DNA from: Seonamhaeicola algicola
GTDB lineage: Bacteria > Bacteroidota > Bacteroidia > Flavobacteriales > Flavobacteriaceae
Direction of reading: 5' to 3'
DNA length: 64,000 bases
NCBI RefSeq assembly: GCF_007997385.1
Contig: NZ_VOSC01000012.1
Coordinates: 1-64,000, forward strand
In this document: positions 19,042 to 27,975 of the stretch, piece by piece
How positions within the stretch are numbered: the first letter of the stretch is position 1
Layout of the letters: each line of letters begins with the position of its first letter
Made by a program: the position numbers and the translations under genes
Notes under the pieces: model-generated
What the model was told of the DNA's origin: nothing
The model's database searches: none
What the model saw: only the letters and a program-made list of their open reading frames with translations

Positions 19042-19629
19042 TTATTGTACTTCTGAAAGTTTTTGCGGATATTCAGTTTTTATTCTGTCTATCTTCTCTT
19101 TCAGTTTATCTTTGTTCCCTGGCCAATTAACATCTTTATAGTTTGCTTCCATTTCAGAAAAAGAAGTTCCGTAAAGCTTTTTAGCTCTTTGATCTCTTAA
19201 AACATTATAAGCTGCAACTAATTCATTTTGTACAGCAATGTATGTTTTATAAGTGGTTTCTCTTTCATTTTTTAATGAAATGATTGCTTTATCAGGATTA
19301 TCAGATGAAGCTGGGTCTTTTTTACCACTACAGTAATCACAAGATCCGTCTCCGCCGTTATCTAAAAACTCAATAGCGGCTGCTCTCAAATCTTTCAACT
19401 CCATTAATTCATCCTCAACAAGCAATTGGTCTTTACCATTAAGTAATACTGTAAAGATATTTTTTTGCTTAATTATTACATTGTCCTCAGACTCTTCCAT
19501 TGGAGGTAATTTTCGGTTAATACCAGAATCTACCTCAATAGTTGTTGTTACTAAGAAAAATATTAATAATAAGAAGGCAATGTCGGCCATGGAGCCCGCA
19601 TTAACTTCTGGTGCTGCTCTTTTTGCCAT
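19042..19629 (-). CDS. exbD: ExbD/TolR family protein (first copy, long, with CxxC)
   Basis: 195 residues, longer than classical ExbD (about 140). The membrane segment has MADIAFLLLIFFLVTT with the conserved Asp15. The periplasmic part has an insert with C97-x2-C100 (CDYC) and a lysine-rich C-terminal helix. The cysteine pair could form a disulfide or bind a metal. It pairs with the shorter exbD downstream; two unequal ExbD copies are common in Bacteroidota. Confidence 0.92.
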   Translation of the reverse strand: MAKRAAPEVNAGSMADIAFLLLIFFLVTTTIEVDSGINRKLPPMEESEDNVIIKQKNIFTVLLNGKDQLLVEDELMELKDLRAAAIEFLDNGGDGSCDYCSGKKDPASSDNPDKAIISLKNERETTYKTYIAVQNELVAAYNVLRDQRAKKLYGTSFSEMEANYKDVNWPGNKDKLKEKIDRIKTEYPQKLSEVQ

Positions 19630-19634
19630 AATTA

Positions 19635-20081
19635 TTATTTATTAAATATTTTTTTAACTCCTGAGTACGCCATAGATGCAATTGCTAAAATAGCTAACAC
19701 ATAAAATGTATATAAGCCCGCACCTACGTTTTTAGATGTAGCCTCAGTTACATCTTCTCCTTTTTCAATAAAAGGTTTTAAATCTAAATCTGTACCAGAT
19801 GATATCGCATAAGAGATAACAACTATTGCTAAGAAAGCACCAACAGATAATAATGTTTTTTTAATGTTACCAGCAAATAAGCCTTTTATAACAAAAATTA
19901 AAACGATAACTGCAATAAGTGCTAAAATAGCATAGGCAATATACATAAATGAGTTTACTGCTCCACTTGCTTCTCCAGCTTTAATGGCTTCATCGCCTGT
20001 GCTGATGATCATAAATAGGAATACAGCAGAGAGCGCCCCTACAATACCCATTATGATACTAATTATTTTTTGTGAATTCAT
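19635..20081 (-). CDS. Membrane protein of the exb cluster, unknown
   Basis: 148 residues with four predicted membrane segments: IISIIMGIVGALSAVFLFMII, YIAYAILALIAVIVLIFVIKGL, LLSVGAFLAIVVISYAI and LYTFYVLAILAIASMAYSG. It is embedded between exbB and exbD with gaps of 26 and 5 bp. A conserved position in this operon suggests a subunit or assembly factor of the energising complex. That is inference; no catalytic motif is visible. Confidence 0.75.
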   Translation of the reverse strand: MNSQKIISIIMGIVGALSAVFLFMIISTGDEAIKAGEASGAVNSFMYIAYAILALIAVIVLIFVIKGLFAGNIKKTLLSVGAFLAIVVISYAISSGTDLDLKPFIEKGEDVTEATSKNVGAGLYTFYVLAILAIASMAYSGVKKIFNK

Positions 20082-20107
20082 AATTCAAATATTATTTAAT
20101 TATACTA

Positions 20108-20881
20108 TTACTTTTTATTTCTGATCAATAGATCCATTAATGTTATAGAAGCATCTTCCATATCATTAACTATACTATCAATCTTAGCAATAATATAATT
20201 GTAAAAAATTTGAAGAATAATAGCCACAATAAGACCAAATACTGTTGTTAAAAGTGCTACTTTAATACCACCAGCAACTAATGATGGTTGCATATCTCCT
20301 GCAGCCTCAATTTTATCAAATGCCTGAATCATACCAATTACCGTACCCATGAAACCTAACATTGGTGCTAAAGCAATAAATAATGAAATCCAAGAAACGT
20401 TTTTCTCTAATTGTCCCATTTGTACACCACCGTAAGCAACAACAGCTTTTTCAGCAGCTTCAATACCTTCATCAGTTCTATCTAAACCTTGATAGAAAAT
20501 AGACGCGATAGGGCCTTTTGTGTTTCTACAAACTTCTTTAGCTGCTTCTACACCTCCTGAAGCTAAAGCATCTTCTACGTTTTGAGTTAATTTCTTTGTA
20601 TTAGTTGTAGAAAGATTTAAAAAGATAATTCTCTCAATAGCAATTGCTAAACCTAGAATTAAACATAACAATACAATACCCATAAAACCTGGGCCTCCTT
20701 CAATAAATCTCTTTTTTAATTCTTGGTGAAATCCAAGTTCCTCTCCAGCATCTGCAGCTGCATCTTCTTGAATTGTTGTAGCCACTGTTGTAGCTGTAGT
20801 TGTAGTTGCAATTGTAGTTGCATTAGCAGTTCCAAATACCATCATTCCTGTAATGGCTAGGATAGAAAATAATCTTTTCAT
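20108..20881 (-). CDS. exbB: MotA/TolQ/ExbB proton channel family protein
   Basis: 257 residues. It starts with a signal-like segment and a Thr-rich stretch (ATTIATTTTATTVATT), then the ExbB core. Its membrane segments include GIVLLCLILGLAIAIERIIF, ISLFIALAPMLGFMGTVIGMIQAF (the MotA/ExbB signature) and VALLTTVFGLIVAIILQIFYNYI. It forms the channel ring around ExbD. The N-terminal extension is typical for Bacteroidota ExbB. It heads the four-gene minus-strand operon. Confidence 0.93.
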   Translation of the reverse strand: MKRLFSILAITGMMVFGTANATTIATTTTATTVATTIQEDAAADAGEELGFHQELKKRFIEGGPGFMGIVLLCLILGLAIAIERIIFLNLSTTNTKKLTQNVEDALASGGVEAAKEVCRNTKGPIASIFYQGLDRTDEGIEAAEKAVVAYGGVQMGQLEKNVSWISLFIALAPMLGFMGTVIGMIQAFDKIEAAGDMQPSLVAGGIKVALLTTVFGLIVAIILQIFYNYIIAKIDSIVNDMEDASITLMDLLIRNKK

Positions 20882-20953
20882 GTCTCGATCTTAATTTTAT
20901 TAGTTAAAGTGTTAAAGATATAAAAAAAGCAATTAATGTAAAAAAAATACCAG

Positions 20954-21041
20954 CAGAGAGGAAGGGATTCGAACCCTCGATACCCTTTTGAGGTATACAC
21001 ACTTTCCAGGCGTGCGCCTTAGACCACTCGGCCACCTCTCT
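20954..21041 (-). tRNA. tRNA-Ser (anticodon GGA)
   Basis: On the minus strand a 7-bp acceptor stem AGAGAGG/CCTCTCT encloses a D-arm (GCCGAGTGGTCTAAGGC), anticodon stem CACGC/GTGTG with loop CTGGAAA (anticodon GGA, Ser UCC/UCU), a long class II variable arm (TACC...GGTA) and a TPsiC arm with GGTTCGAATCC. The discriminator is G, and 3' CCA is not encoded. Confidence 0.96.
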
Positions 21042-21121
21042 TTAAATATTTCAATCGTATTAATTACGGGGGATGAAATAACAAAAAATTCTTTAAACCT
21101 TAAAATTTTACAACGTTAATT

Positions 21122-22150
21122 TTAGGTCATTTCTCCTCTTAATGCCATTTCATAGGTAGATTTGAACATTTCTTTGGAAATATTCTGACCAACGAGGTAC
21201 ATTAATTTAGATATAGCCGCTTCGGTGGTTAAATCTTTTCCTGAAATTACGCCTATTTTTTTTAACATATTACTTGTTTCATAGTGCCCCATTATAACAC
21301 TACCACCTGTACACTGCGTAATATTTATTACATGAATACCTTTTTTAATATTTTCTTCAAGTAAATTTATAAACCAAGTTTGGGTAGTACAATTTCCAGC
21401 TCCGTAGGTTTCTAAAATTACACCTTTTAAATTTGGTGCGTTAAAAACACTTTCAACTATTTGCTTTGTAATACCTGGAAACATTTTTATTAAACCTATA
21501 TTATTGTTTAAGTTTTTATGTACTTTAAAAGTTTCATTTTTTTGGGGCCTAAACAAGTATTCGTCGTTTATTTTTAAATGCACACCAGATTCTGCCAACT
21601 CTGTGTAATTTGGTGAAGCAAATGCCTGAAAATGTTCGGCGTTTATTTTTGTGGTTCGGTTACCCCTATACAACTTATACTCAAAATATAAACATACTTC
21701 TTGGATTATAGGCATACCATTTTTTTGTAATGATGCTACTTGTATTGATGTAATTAGGTTTTCTTTAGCATCAGTACGTAAATGCCCAATAGGCAATTGC
21801 GATCCTGTAAAAATTACGGGTTTTGCTAAATTTTCTAGCATAAAACTTAATGCTGAAGCTGTATAACTCATAGTATCACTACCATGTAATATTACAAAAC
21901 CATCAAAGCTATTATAATTACTTTCTATTAATTCTGCTATTTGCACCCAATAGGCCGGATTCATATTACTAGAGTCAATAGGTTTGTTTGATACGGTTTC
22001 AATGTTACAATCCAACAACTGCAATTCGGGTATTTTTTCTAAAAGCGTTTTAAAATCAAATGCCTTTAATGCACCTGTTTTAAAATCTTTAACCATACCA
22101 ATGGTTCCACCAGTGTAAATGAGTAATATATTAGGTTTTGTTTGTTTCAT
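21122..22150 (-). CDS. ansA: Type I (cytoplasmic) L-asparaginase
   Basis: 342 residues, the usual size. The first catalytic Thr lies in ILLIYTGGTIGM and the second triad in VILHGSDTMSYTASAL. ITQCTGGSVIMGHYET matches the C-terminal domain. No signal peptide is present, so it is cytoplasmic; it hydrolyses asparagine to aspartate and ammonia. It starts 3 bp after tatD stops, forming a two-gene operon. Confidence 0.95.
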   Translation of the reverse strand: MKQTKPNILLIYTGGTIGMVKDFKTGALKAFDFKTLLEKIPELQLLDCNIETVSNKPIDSSNMNPAYWVQIAELIESNYNSFDGFVILHGSDTMSYTASALSFMLENLAKPVIFTGSQLPIGHLRTDAKENLITSIQVASLQKNGMPIIQEVCLYFEYKLYRGNRTTKINAEHFQAFASPNYTELAESGVHLKINDEYLFRPQKNETFKVHKNLNNNIGLIKMFPGITKQIVESVFNAPNLKGVILETYGAGNCTTQTWFINLLEENIKKGIHVINITQCTGGSVIMGHYETSNMLKKIGVISGKDLTTEAAISKLMYLVGQNISKEMFKSTYEMALRGEMT

Positions 22151-22153
22151 TTT

Positions 22154-22921
22154 TTAAATACCAAATACGTCTTTAGAGTTTTTAGTTGTAATATTTGCTA
22201 TAGTTTCTTTTGAAACACCATATATTTCTGATAGTTTTTCTAAAACTTGAATAATATATAAGGATTCGTTTCTTTTTCCTCTATGTGGTGTTGGTGCCAA
22301 ATAAGGTGCATCGGTTTCTAAAACAATATGTTTTAAATCTATTTGATTTAGGAATGTATCAATTTTTCCATTTTTAAATGTTGAAACACCACCTATACCC
22401 AACTTCATATTGTAGGCAATTGCTTGTTGTGCCTGCTCTAAAGTGCCCGTAAAACAATGAAAAATGCCAAATAAATTTTCATCATTTACAGTTTCTAAAA
22501 CTTCAAAAATTTCATTAAAAGCATCACGGCAGTGAATTACTATAGGCAACTTATATTTTTTTGCCAATGCAATTTGATGCTTGAAGGCTTCTATTTGAAT
22601 GCTTAAAGTGCTTTTATCCCAATACAAATCTATACCAATTTCGCCAACAGCGTAAAAATGTCTTTTAGCAAGCATGTTTTCAACATGCAATAATTCTTCT
22701 TTAAAATTTTCTTTTACGTGTGTTGGGTGTAAGCCCATCATTAAAAATACGTTGTTAGGAAAATCTTTTTCTAACTGTAACATTGATGCTGTGTATGTTG
22801 AATCTATTGCTGGTATGAAAAATCTTGAAACATTTGCAGCCAAGGCTCTTTTAATCACTTCATGTCTGTCTTCGTCAAAGGCTTCGCTGTATAGGTGTGT
22901 ATGGGTATCAGTAATTATCAA
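22154..22921 (-). CDS. tatD: TatD family metal-dependent hydrolase
   Basis: 255 residues. The TIM-barrel metal ligands are visible: DTHTHLY near the start, AVGEIGID, PIVIHCRDAF, IFHCFTG and LETDAPYLAP. TatD enzymes are Mg2+-dependent DNases linked to DNA repair and quality control. It is the first gene of an operon with ansA. Confidence 0.95.
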   Translation of the reverse strand: MIITDTHTHLYSEAFDEDRHEVIKRALAANVSRFFIPAIDSTYTASMLQLEKDFPNNVFLMMGLHPTHVKENFKEELLHVENMLAKRHFYAVGEIGIDLYWDKSTLSIQIEAFKHQIALAKKYKLPIVIHCRDAFNEIFEVLETVNDENLFGIFHCFTGTLEQAQQAIAYNMKLGIGGVSTFKNGKIDTFLNQIDLKHIVLETDAPYLAPTPHRGKRNESLYIIQVLEKLSEIYGVSKETIANITTKNSKDVFGI

Positions 22922-22997
22922 AAGTATTGTATTTATAATTTTTAGTAAAAATAATCGTTTTTATTATAGTATTTTTATGGCATAAATTTAAGGTTTA

Positions 22998-23441
22998 ATG
23001 GACAACTCTCTTCGTGATTTTTTACTAAATCAAGGCTACACAAAAGTAAAGCTTCACCTCACTAAAACTAATCATTTTGAAATAAAAGTATCAATTAATG
23101 GGCAAAAAGGACTTTTTATTTTAGATACGGGCGCTTCAAGCTCTTGTGTTGGTTTTGAAGCTATTGAAACCTTTAAATTAATTGCTGAAGATTCCGTTAT
23201 TAAAGCTGCTGGTGCTGGCGCTACAAATATGGAAACAAAAGTGTCAAAAAAAAATAAAGTTAAAATTGGCAAATGGCGCCATAACAAAGTAATTTTAGTG
23301 CTTTTTAATTTAACCCATGTGAACACCGCTTTAATGAATCATAACGCGAAACCTGTAGATGGCATTATTGGTGCCGATATTTTAAAAAAAGGAAAAGCCA
23401 TAATAGATTATCAAAAGAAATACCTATATTTAAAGGTTTAG
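22998..23441 (+). CDS. Retropepsin-like aspartic protease
   Basis: 147 residues, with one pepsin-like active-site motif GLFILDTGASSSCV (Asp about residue 43) and the downstream hydrophobic-hydrophobic-Gly IIGADIL. A single motif and small size mean it must dimerise, as retropepsins do. No signal peptide is evident, so it is probably cytoplasmic. The substrate is unknown. It is transcribed divergently from tatD and followed by the response regulator after 48 bp. Confidence 0.85.
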   Translation: MDNSLRDFLLNQGYTKVKLHLTKTNHFEIKVSINGQKGLFILDTGASSSCVGFEAIETFKLIAEDSVIKAAGAGATNMETKVSKKNKVKIGKWRHNKVILVLFNLTHVNTALMNHNAKPVDGIIGADILKKGKAIIDYQKKYLYLKV

Positions 23442-23489
23442 TTCTAAATTCTAGAATTTTACCAACACATCTATCTCTCTAAACTAAAA

Positions 23490-24122
23490 ATGAATACATC
23501 AATTGTTATAGCTGATGACCATCCGCTTTTACTACGAGGCTTAACCGATTTTTTAACCTCAAAAGGGTTTAATATTGTTGGCAGTGCCACCGATGGTAAA
23601 GCAGCCTACAACTTAATAGTTAAATTAAAACCTGAAATTGCCATTTTAGATATTAGAATGCCCTACAAAACAGGTTTAGAAATAGCCGAAGAATGTTTAA
23701 AAAACAACCTTAACACCAAAGTTATTTTAATAACTTTTGATAAAGAAGAAGAACTTTTTGAACAAGCAAGAAAATTTAATGTTTATGGTTACATTTTAAA
23801 AGAGTTTGCTATTGAAGAAATTGAAACTTGTATTAAACATGTAGTTAACAATAAACCTTATTTTAGTGAAGAAATTGCATCTTTTCTTAATACTAGCCCT
23901 TTAAATAGCCATTTAAAAGATTTAGAAAAGCTTACAAAATCTGAATTAAGGATTGTGAAACTTATTTCAGAAAACAAAACAAGCCAAGATATTGCCGAAG
24001 AATTATCAATATCGGTCAGAACAGTAGATAAACACCGTAGTAATATTGTAGCTAAACTTGGGTTAGATAATAAACCAACATCATTATCTATTTGGGCCAA
24101 CCTAAATAAAGCGCATTTATAA
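23490..24122 (+). CDS. NarL/FixJ-type response regulator (orphan)
   Basis: 210 residues. The receiver domain (about 1-120) has the acidic pair D9/D10 (ADDHP), phosphoacceptor D54 (AILDIRMP), Thr near 87 (LITFD) and Lys near 109 (YILKEF). The LuxR-type HTH (about 145-205) has LTKSELRIVKLISENKTSQDIA and RTVDKHRSNIVAKL. No histidine kinase lies next to it here. Its stop codon overlaps a palindrome containing TACGTA that recurs 147 bp downstream, a possible binding site. Confidence 0.94.
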   Translation: MNTSIVIADDHPLLLRGLTDFLTSKGFNIVGSATDGKAAYNLIVKLKPEIAILDIRMPYKTGLEIAEECLKNNLNTKVILITFDKEEELFEQARKFNVYGYILKEFAIEEIETCIKHVVNNKPYFSEEIASFLNTSPLNSHLKDLEKLTKSELRIVKLISENKTSQDIAEELSISVRTVDKHRSNIVAKLGLDNKPTSLSIWANLNKAHL

Positions 24123-24245
24123 AAATACGTAGAACTGCGTATTTTTTTTTAGCTTCATATAACTTAGTTTTACAGTGCTATTAATTAGTTCTTAGGGAGA
24201 ATAAGAAAGCTCTAGTGTTATTTAAAACCTAGGGCTTTCGCTTTT
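24121..24245 (+). repeat. Repeat unit 1: TACGTA palindrome plus hairpin
   Basis: Positions 24121-24184 repeat, at an offset of exactly 147 nt, at 24268-24331 (about three quarters identical). The unit opens with AAATACGTAG-AA-CTGCGTATTT, nearly perfectly palindromic and followed by T9, so it could also be the terminator of the response regulator. It ends in GTGCTATTAA. Then comes hairpin GAAAGCTCTAG (24205-24215) / CTAGGGCTTTC (24229-24239) plus GCTTTTT, a second terminator-like stem. Confidence 0.7.
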
Positions 24246-24267
24246 TAAAAACTTATCTCTTTTACAC

Positions 24268-24400
24268 AAAAATACGTACAACTGCTTATTTGTTTTCATT
24301 ACTACAAAGTATAATTTTACGGTGCTATTAAGCTATACATAATTCTTTTTTGAGAGATAGAATTATTTTTAACTCTACGCTGTAATGGCGTAGAGTTTTA
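24268..24400 (+). repeat. Repeat unit 2: degenerate TACGTA element plus hairpin
   Basis: Second copy of the 64-nt element. Here the right palindrome arm is changed (CTTATTT for CGTATTT) and the T-run is interrupted, so terminator function is lost. The left half AAAAATACGTA and the end GGTGCTATTAA are kept. It is followed by a different perfect stem, AACTCTACGC (24371-24380) / GCGTAGAGTT (24388-24397). Each copy is thus followed by its own unrelated hairpin. Confidence 0.65.
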
Positions 24401-24425
24401 CCTAAAACCTAAATGCTATTATCTA

Positions 24426-24536
24426 ATGGAAGTGATGAACAAACAAAATAATGTGTTACAAAAATTTTGTATAGTTGGGTTAACTATACTTGTACTTATA
24501 ATTATCTCCATAAACATTTATCTACTTTTTATTTGA
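24426..24536 (+). CDS. Possible 36-residue single-pass membrane peptide
   Basis: ATG at 24426 opens a 36-codon frame: a short polar N-terminus, then a continuous hydrophobic segment (FCIVGLTILVLIIISINIY) to the end. An alternative ATG is 9 nt downstream. It sits alone in a 541-bp gap (24123-24663) directly ahead of a strong terminator, as a real small transcript would. No homology can be judged and an AT-rich chance frame is possible. Confidence 0.4.
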   Translation: MEVMNKQNNVLQKFCIVGLTILVLIIISINIYLLFI

Positions 24537-24552
24537 GTTAGTCTCATAACAA

Positions 24553-24588
24553 AAAAAGAGAATGCTACCAACCTAGTATTCTCTTTTT
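24553..24588 (+). terminator. Intrinsic terminator before the FG-GAP lipoprotein
   Basis: AAAAAGAGAATGCTA (24553-24567) and TAGTATTCTCTTTTT (24574-24588) pair almost fully (one G-T pair) around a 6-nt loop and end in T5. There is no annotated large gene immediately upstream, which supports a short transcript starting in 24180-24430. Confidence 0.85.
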
Positions 24589-24663
24589 ACTTTTTAAATC
24601 ATTCATTATTAATTCATTTAACTTTATTAACTTTAAGCAGAAAGTAATTAAAGCTAAACTAAA

Positions 24664-27600
24664 ATGAATATTAAACACCTTCCGCTACTTGTATTTGCGT
24701 TATTAGTTATTAATTGCAAAAACAAACCAAAACCTTATACCTCTAATAAAAATACTGCATTTACATTAATACCAGAGAGCCACTCTAACATAGCATTTAC
24801 AAATACAGTTAAAGAAAACAAAGCATTCAACTTTCTTAATTACACATACATCTATAATGGAGGTGGTGTAGCGGTTGGCGACATTAATAATGATGGCTTA
24901 GAAGATATTTACTTCACATCAAACCAAAACAGCAACAAACTATATATTAACAAAGGAAATTTTGTTTTTGAAGATATTACTGAAACTGCCAATGTTAAAG
25001 ACAACAATGGCTGGTCTACAGGAGTTACCATGGTTGATATTAATAATGACGGTTGGTTAGATATTTATGTATGCAAATCAGGTTCATTAAAAAATGAATT
25101 TTCAAGAAAAAACAAACTTTACATAAACCAAAAAAATAATACATTTAAAGAAGAAGCAGCTAAATACAGATTAAATAGCAGTAGTTTTTCTACACAAGCT
25201 TATTTTTTTGATTATGACAAAGATGGTGATTTAGATGTTTATATAGTAAACCACAGAATAGATTTTAATTCTGAAAAACACTTAACATCCCAAAATATAA
25301 AAAGGCTACTATTAAAAGACTCAGACGAACTATTAAGAAATGATAATGGTAAGTTTTACAGTGTTAATAGGTCAGCTGGTATTGAGAATAATGCTTGGGG
25401 ACTTAGTGCTTCTATAGGCGACTTTAATAATGATGGTTGGCCTGATATCTATGTTGCTAATGATTTTTGGGAACCAGACTTTCTTTACTTAAATAATAAA
25501 AACGGAACATTTACTGATGATATTTTAAATAGGTTTAAGCATATTTCTACAAATAGCATGGGCTCAGACTTTGCCGATGTAAATAACGACTTACTACCTG
25601 ATTTAGTTGTTTTAGATATGCTTGCAGCAGATCGTAAACGTGGTAAAGAAAACATGGCAACTATGAATACTGCTAATTTTAATTTAATGGTAGAAAATGG
25701 CTTTCATTATCAGTACATGTCTAACACCCTACAACTAAACACACAACAAGGTCTATACAGCGAAATTGGCCAATTTGCTGGCATTGCCAAAACAGACTGG
25801 AGTTGGGCTCCCTTACTTGCCGATTTTAATAACGATGGTTATAACGATTTGTTTGTAGCTAATGGTATAAAACACGATATAAGCAATCAAGATTTTAGGA
25901 AAACTTTTAGAAAAAAATTTAAAGAAGGGAAAATTGAAAGCTTAGATGAAGCCATTAAGATGCTACCATCAACCAAACTAGCAAACTACATGTTTATAAA
26001 CAATAAAGATTACACCTTCAATGATGTTTCATCTAGTTATGGTTTTGATGAAAAAGTAAATTCAAACGGAGCTGCTTATGCTGATTTAGATAATGATGGT
26101 GATTTAGATTTAATTATTAATAACCAGTCAAGTCCTGCTTCAATTTACAGAAACAATACTAAAAACAATTATTTAAAAGTAAAGTTTGAAGGCCCCAAAA
26201 ACAATGTAAATGCTATTGGCGCCAAAGTAATTGTTTACAGTAAAAACAATAAACAACTAAAAGAACAATACCCAAGCAGGGGGTTTCAATCATCAATTAG
26301 CTACACATTAAATTTTGGGTTAGGCAAATTAAAAACTATTGATAGTGTAAAAGTAATTTGGAATAACACAAACACACAAACACTAAAAAATGTAAAAGCT
26401 AACAACACTTTGCTACTTTCATTTAAAAATGCCAAAAAACAAATACTTAAGCCAACAAAAATTAATGATATTTTTAAAACAATTCCTTCTGAAAATATTG
26501 GAATAACATATAAACACAAACAAGTACGTTTTAATGATTTTAAACTTCAAGTATTACTTCCGCAAAAACAATCAACCATAGATAACGCTTTGGCTGTTGC
26601 TGATGTAAATAATGATGGTTTTGATGATATTTTTATAGGAAACACCATAGGATTTCCAGCTGAACTTTACATTCAAAATGAAAACGGAACATTTAACAAA
26701 ACAAATCAACCTCAATTTATAAAGGATAAAGCTTTTAATGACAATAATGCCAAATTTTTTGATGCTGATAATGATGGTGATTTAGATTTATATGTATCAT
26801 CTGGAAATTATAGCCAACCAAAAAACAGCAAACTATTACAAGATAGACTGTACATAAATAACGGTAAAGGTTTATTTAAAAAAGGATTACTTCCTAAAAT
26901 GCTTACCGTTACAAAAGCTATTGCTATTGATGATTTTGATAATGATGGTGATTTTGATGTATTTGTTGGAGGACGTGTTATACCTGGAGAGTATCCAAAA
27001 ATTCCACAGTCATATTTATTAGAAAATAAAAATGGTTCCTTTGTAAATGTTATAAACAATTTAGCTGAAGCTGCAAAATACACAGGCTTAGTTAATGATG
27101 CCCTATTTTCAGATTATGATAACGATGGTGATAACGATTTAATTATAGCTGGAGAATGGATGCCAATAACAGTATTTAACAACAATAATGGCCGTTTCAC
27201 TAAACACAATATAAACTCTGAAAATGGTTGGTATCAAACTATAAAAGCTTTTGATTTTGATAATGATGGTGATGATGATTACCTAGTAGGCAACTTTGGT
27301 GAGAACAATAAATTTCATCCATCAAAAAAATCACCTCTTCACATCTATGCAAATAATTTTGACGATAACAACAGTTATGATTTTGCTTTAAGTAAAACTT
27401 CACAAGGTCAACTATACCCCATTAGAGGCAAAGAATGCTCAACTGAACAAACACCATTTATAAAAGAAAAAATTGAAACCTATAAACAATTTGCTAATTC
27501 AAATCTTTTTGACGTTTATGGTAAAGAAACTTTAGAAAGCGCCCTTCATCTTGAAGCCACAAGTTTTAGTTCATATTTTATTGAGAACAACAATGGTAAT

Positions 27601-27921
27601 TTAGAGTTTACAAAACTACCAAAAAAGGCACAATTTGCTCCAACATCAGATGCTGAATTTATTGATATAAACAATGATAAAACACCTGAGATAATAGGTA
27701 TTGGTGGTGTTTACAACGCAGAGGTTGAAACCATTAGGTATGATGCCAGCAAAGGCTATATACTATCAAGAAATGACACCAATTCATTAAATATCTTGCA
27801 CCCAAATACAGTAATTAATAATAATGATGCTTTGGCTATTGAAAAAATTACAATTAAAGGGAAAACGCACTTACTTATATTAAATGCCAATGAACCATTA
27901 TCAGTTATAACATTTAATTAA
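24664..27921 (+). CDS. FG-GAP/VCBS repeat lipoprotein with ASPIC/UnbV domain
   Basis: 1085 residues. Lipobox LLVINC places the lipidated Cys near residue 18. Two arrays of Ca2+-binding FG-GAP blades follow. The first (about 60-480) has motifs such as DINNDGLEDIYF, DINNDGWLDIYV, DFNNDGWPDIYV and DLDNDGDLDLII. An ASPIC/UnbV domain (NAIGAKVIVYSKNNKQLKEQYPSRG, about 510-590) is next. The second array (about 640-900) has DVNNDGFDDIFI, DFDNDGDFDVFV and DYDNDGDNDLII. Such proteins are probably surface beta-propellers, often encoded beside SusC/SusD pairs, but here it stands alone. The ligand is unknown. Confidence 0.9.
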   Translation: MNIKHLPLLVFALLVINCKNKPKPYTSNKNTAFTLIPESHSNIAFTNTVKENKAFNFLNYTYIYNGGGVAVGDINNDGLEDIYFTSNQNSNKLYINKGNFVFEDITETANVKDNNGWSTGVTMVDINNDGWLDIYVCKSGSLKNEFSRKNKLYINQKNNTFKEEAAKYRLNSSSFSTQAYFFDYDKDGDLDVYIVNHRIDFNSEKHLTSQNIKRLLLKDSDELLRNDNGKFYSVNRSAGIENNAWGLSASIGDFNNDGWPDIYVANDFWEPDFLYLNNKNGTFTDDILNRFKHISTNSMGSDFADVNNDLLPDLVVLDMLAADRKRGKENMATMNTANFNLMVENGFHYQYMSNTLQLNTQQGLYSEIGQFAGIAKTDWSWAPLLADFNNDGYNDLFVANGIKHDISNQDFRKTFRKKFKEGKIESLDEAIKMLPSTKLANYMFINNKDYTFNDVSSSYGFDEKVNSNGAAYADLDNDGDLDLIINNQSSPASIYRNNTKNNYLKVKFEGPKNNVNAIGAKVIVYSKNNKQLKEQYPSRGFQSSISYTLNFGLGKLKTIDSVKVIWNNTNTQTLKNVKANNTLLLSFKNAKKQILKPTKINDIFKTIPSENIGITYKHKQVRFNDFKLQVLLPQKQSTIDNALAVADVNNDGFDDIFIGNTIGFPAELYIQNENGTFNKTNQPQFIKDKAFNDNNAKFFDADNDGDLDLYVSSGNYSQPKNSKLLQDRLYINNGKGLFKKGLLPKMLTVTKAIAIDDFDNDGDFDVFVGGRVIPGEYPKIPQSYLLENKNGSFVNVINNLAEAAKYTGLVNDALFSDYDNDGDNDLIIAGEWMPITVFNNNNGRFTKHNINSENGWYQTIKAFDFDNDGDDDYLVGNFGENNKFHPSKKSPLHIYANNFDDNNSYDFALSKTSQGQLYPIRGKECSTEQTPFIKEKIETYKQFANSNLFDVYGKETLESALHLEATSFSSYFIENNNGNLEFTKLPKKAQFAPTSDAEFIDINNDKTPEIIGIGGVYNAEVETIRYDASKGYILSRNDTNSLNILHPNTVINNNDALAIEKITIKGKTHLLILNANEPLSVITFN

Positions 27922-27923
27922 TA

Positions 27924-27957
27924 AAAAAACCTGTTAGAAATCTAACAGGTTTTTTTA
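27924..27957. terminator. Bidirectional terminator between FG-GAP gene and odhB
   Basis: ACCTGTTAGA-AA-TCTAACAGGT is a perfect stem flanked by A-run and T-run, shared by two convergent genes. Confidence 0.92.
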
Positions 27958-27975
27958 TTAATTAAACAATTGTTA

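Noticed and set aside
24121-24400. Repeat pair as a CRISPR array
   Set aside because: Only two diverged copies at a 147-nt offset, no uniform spacers and no cas genes.
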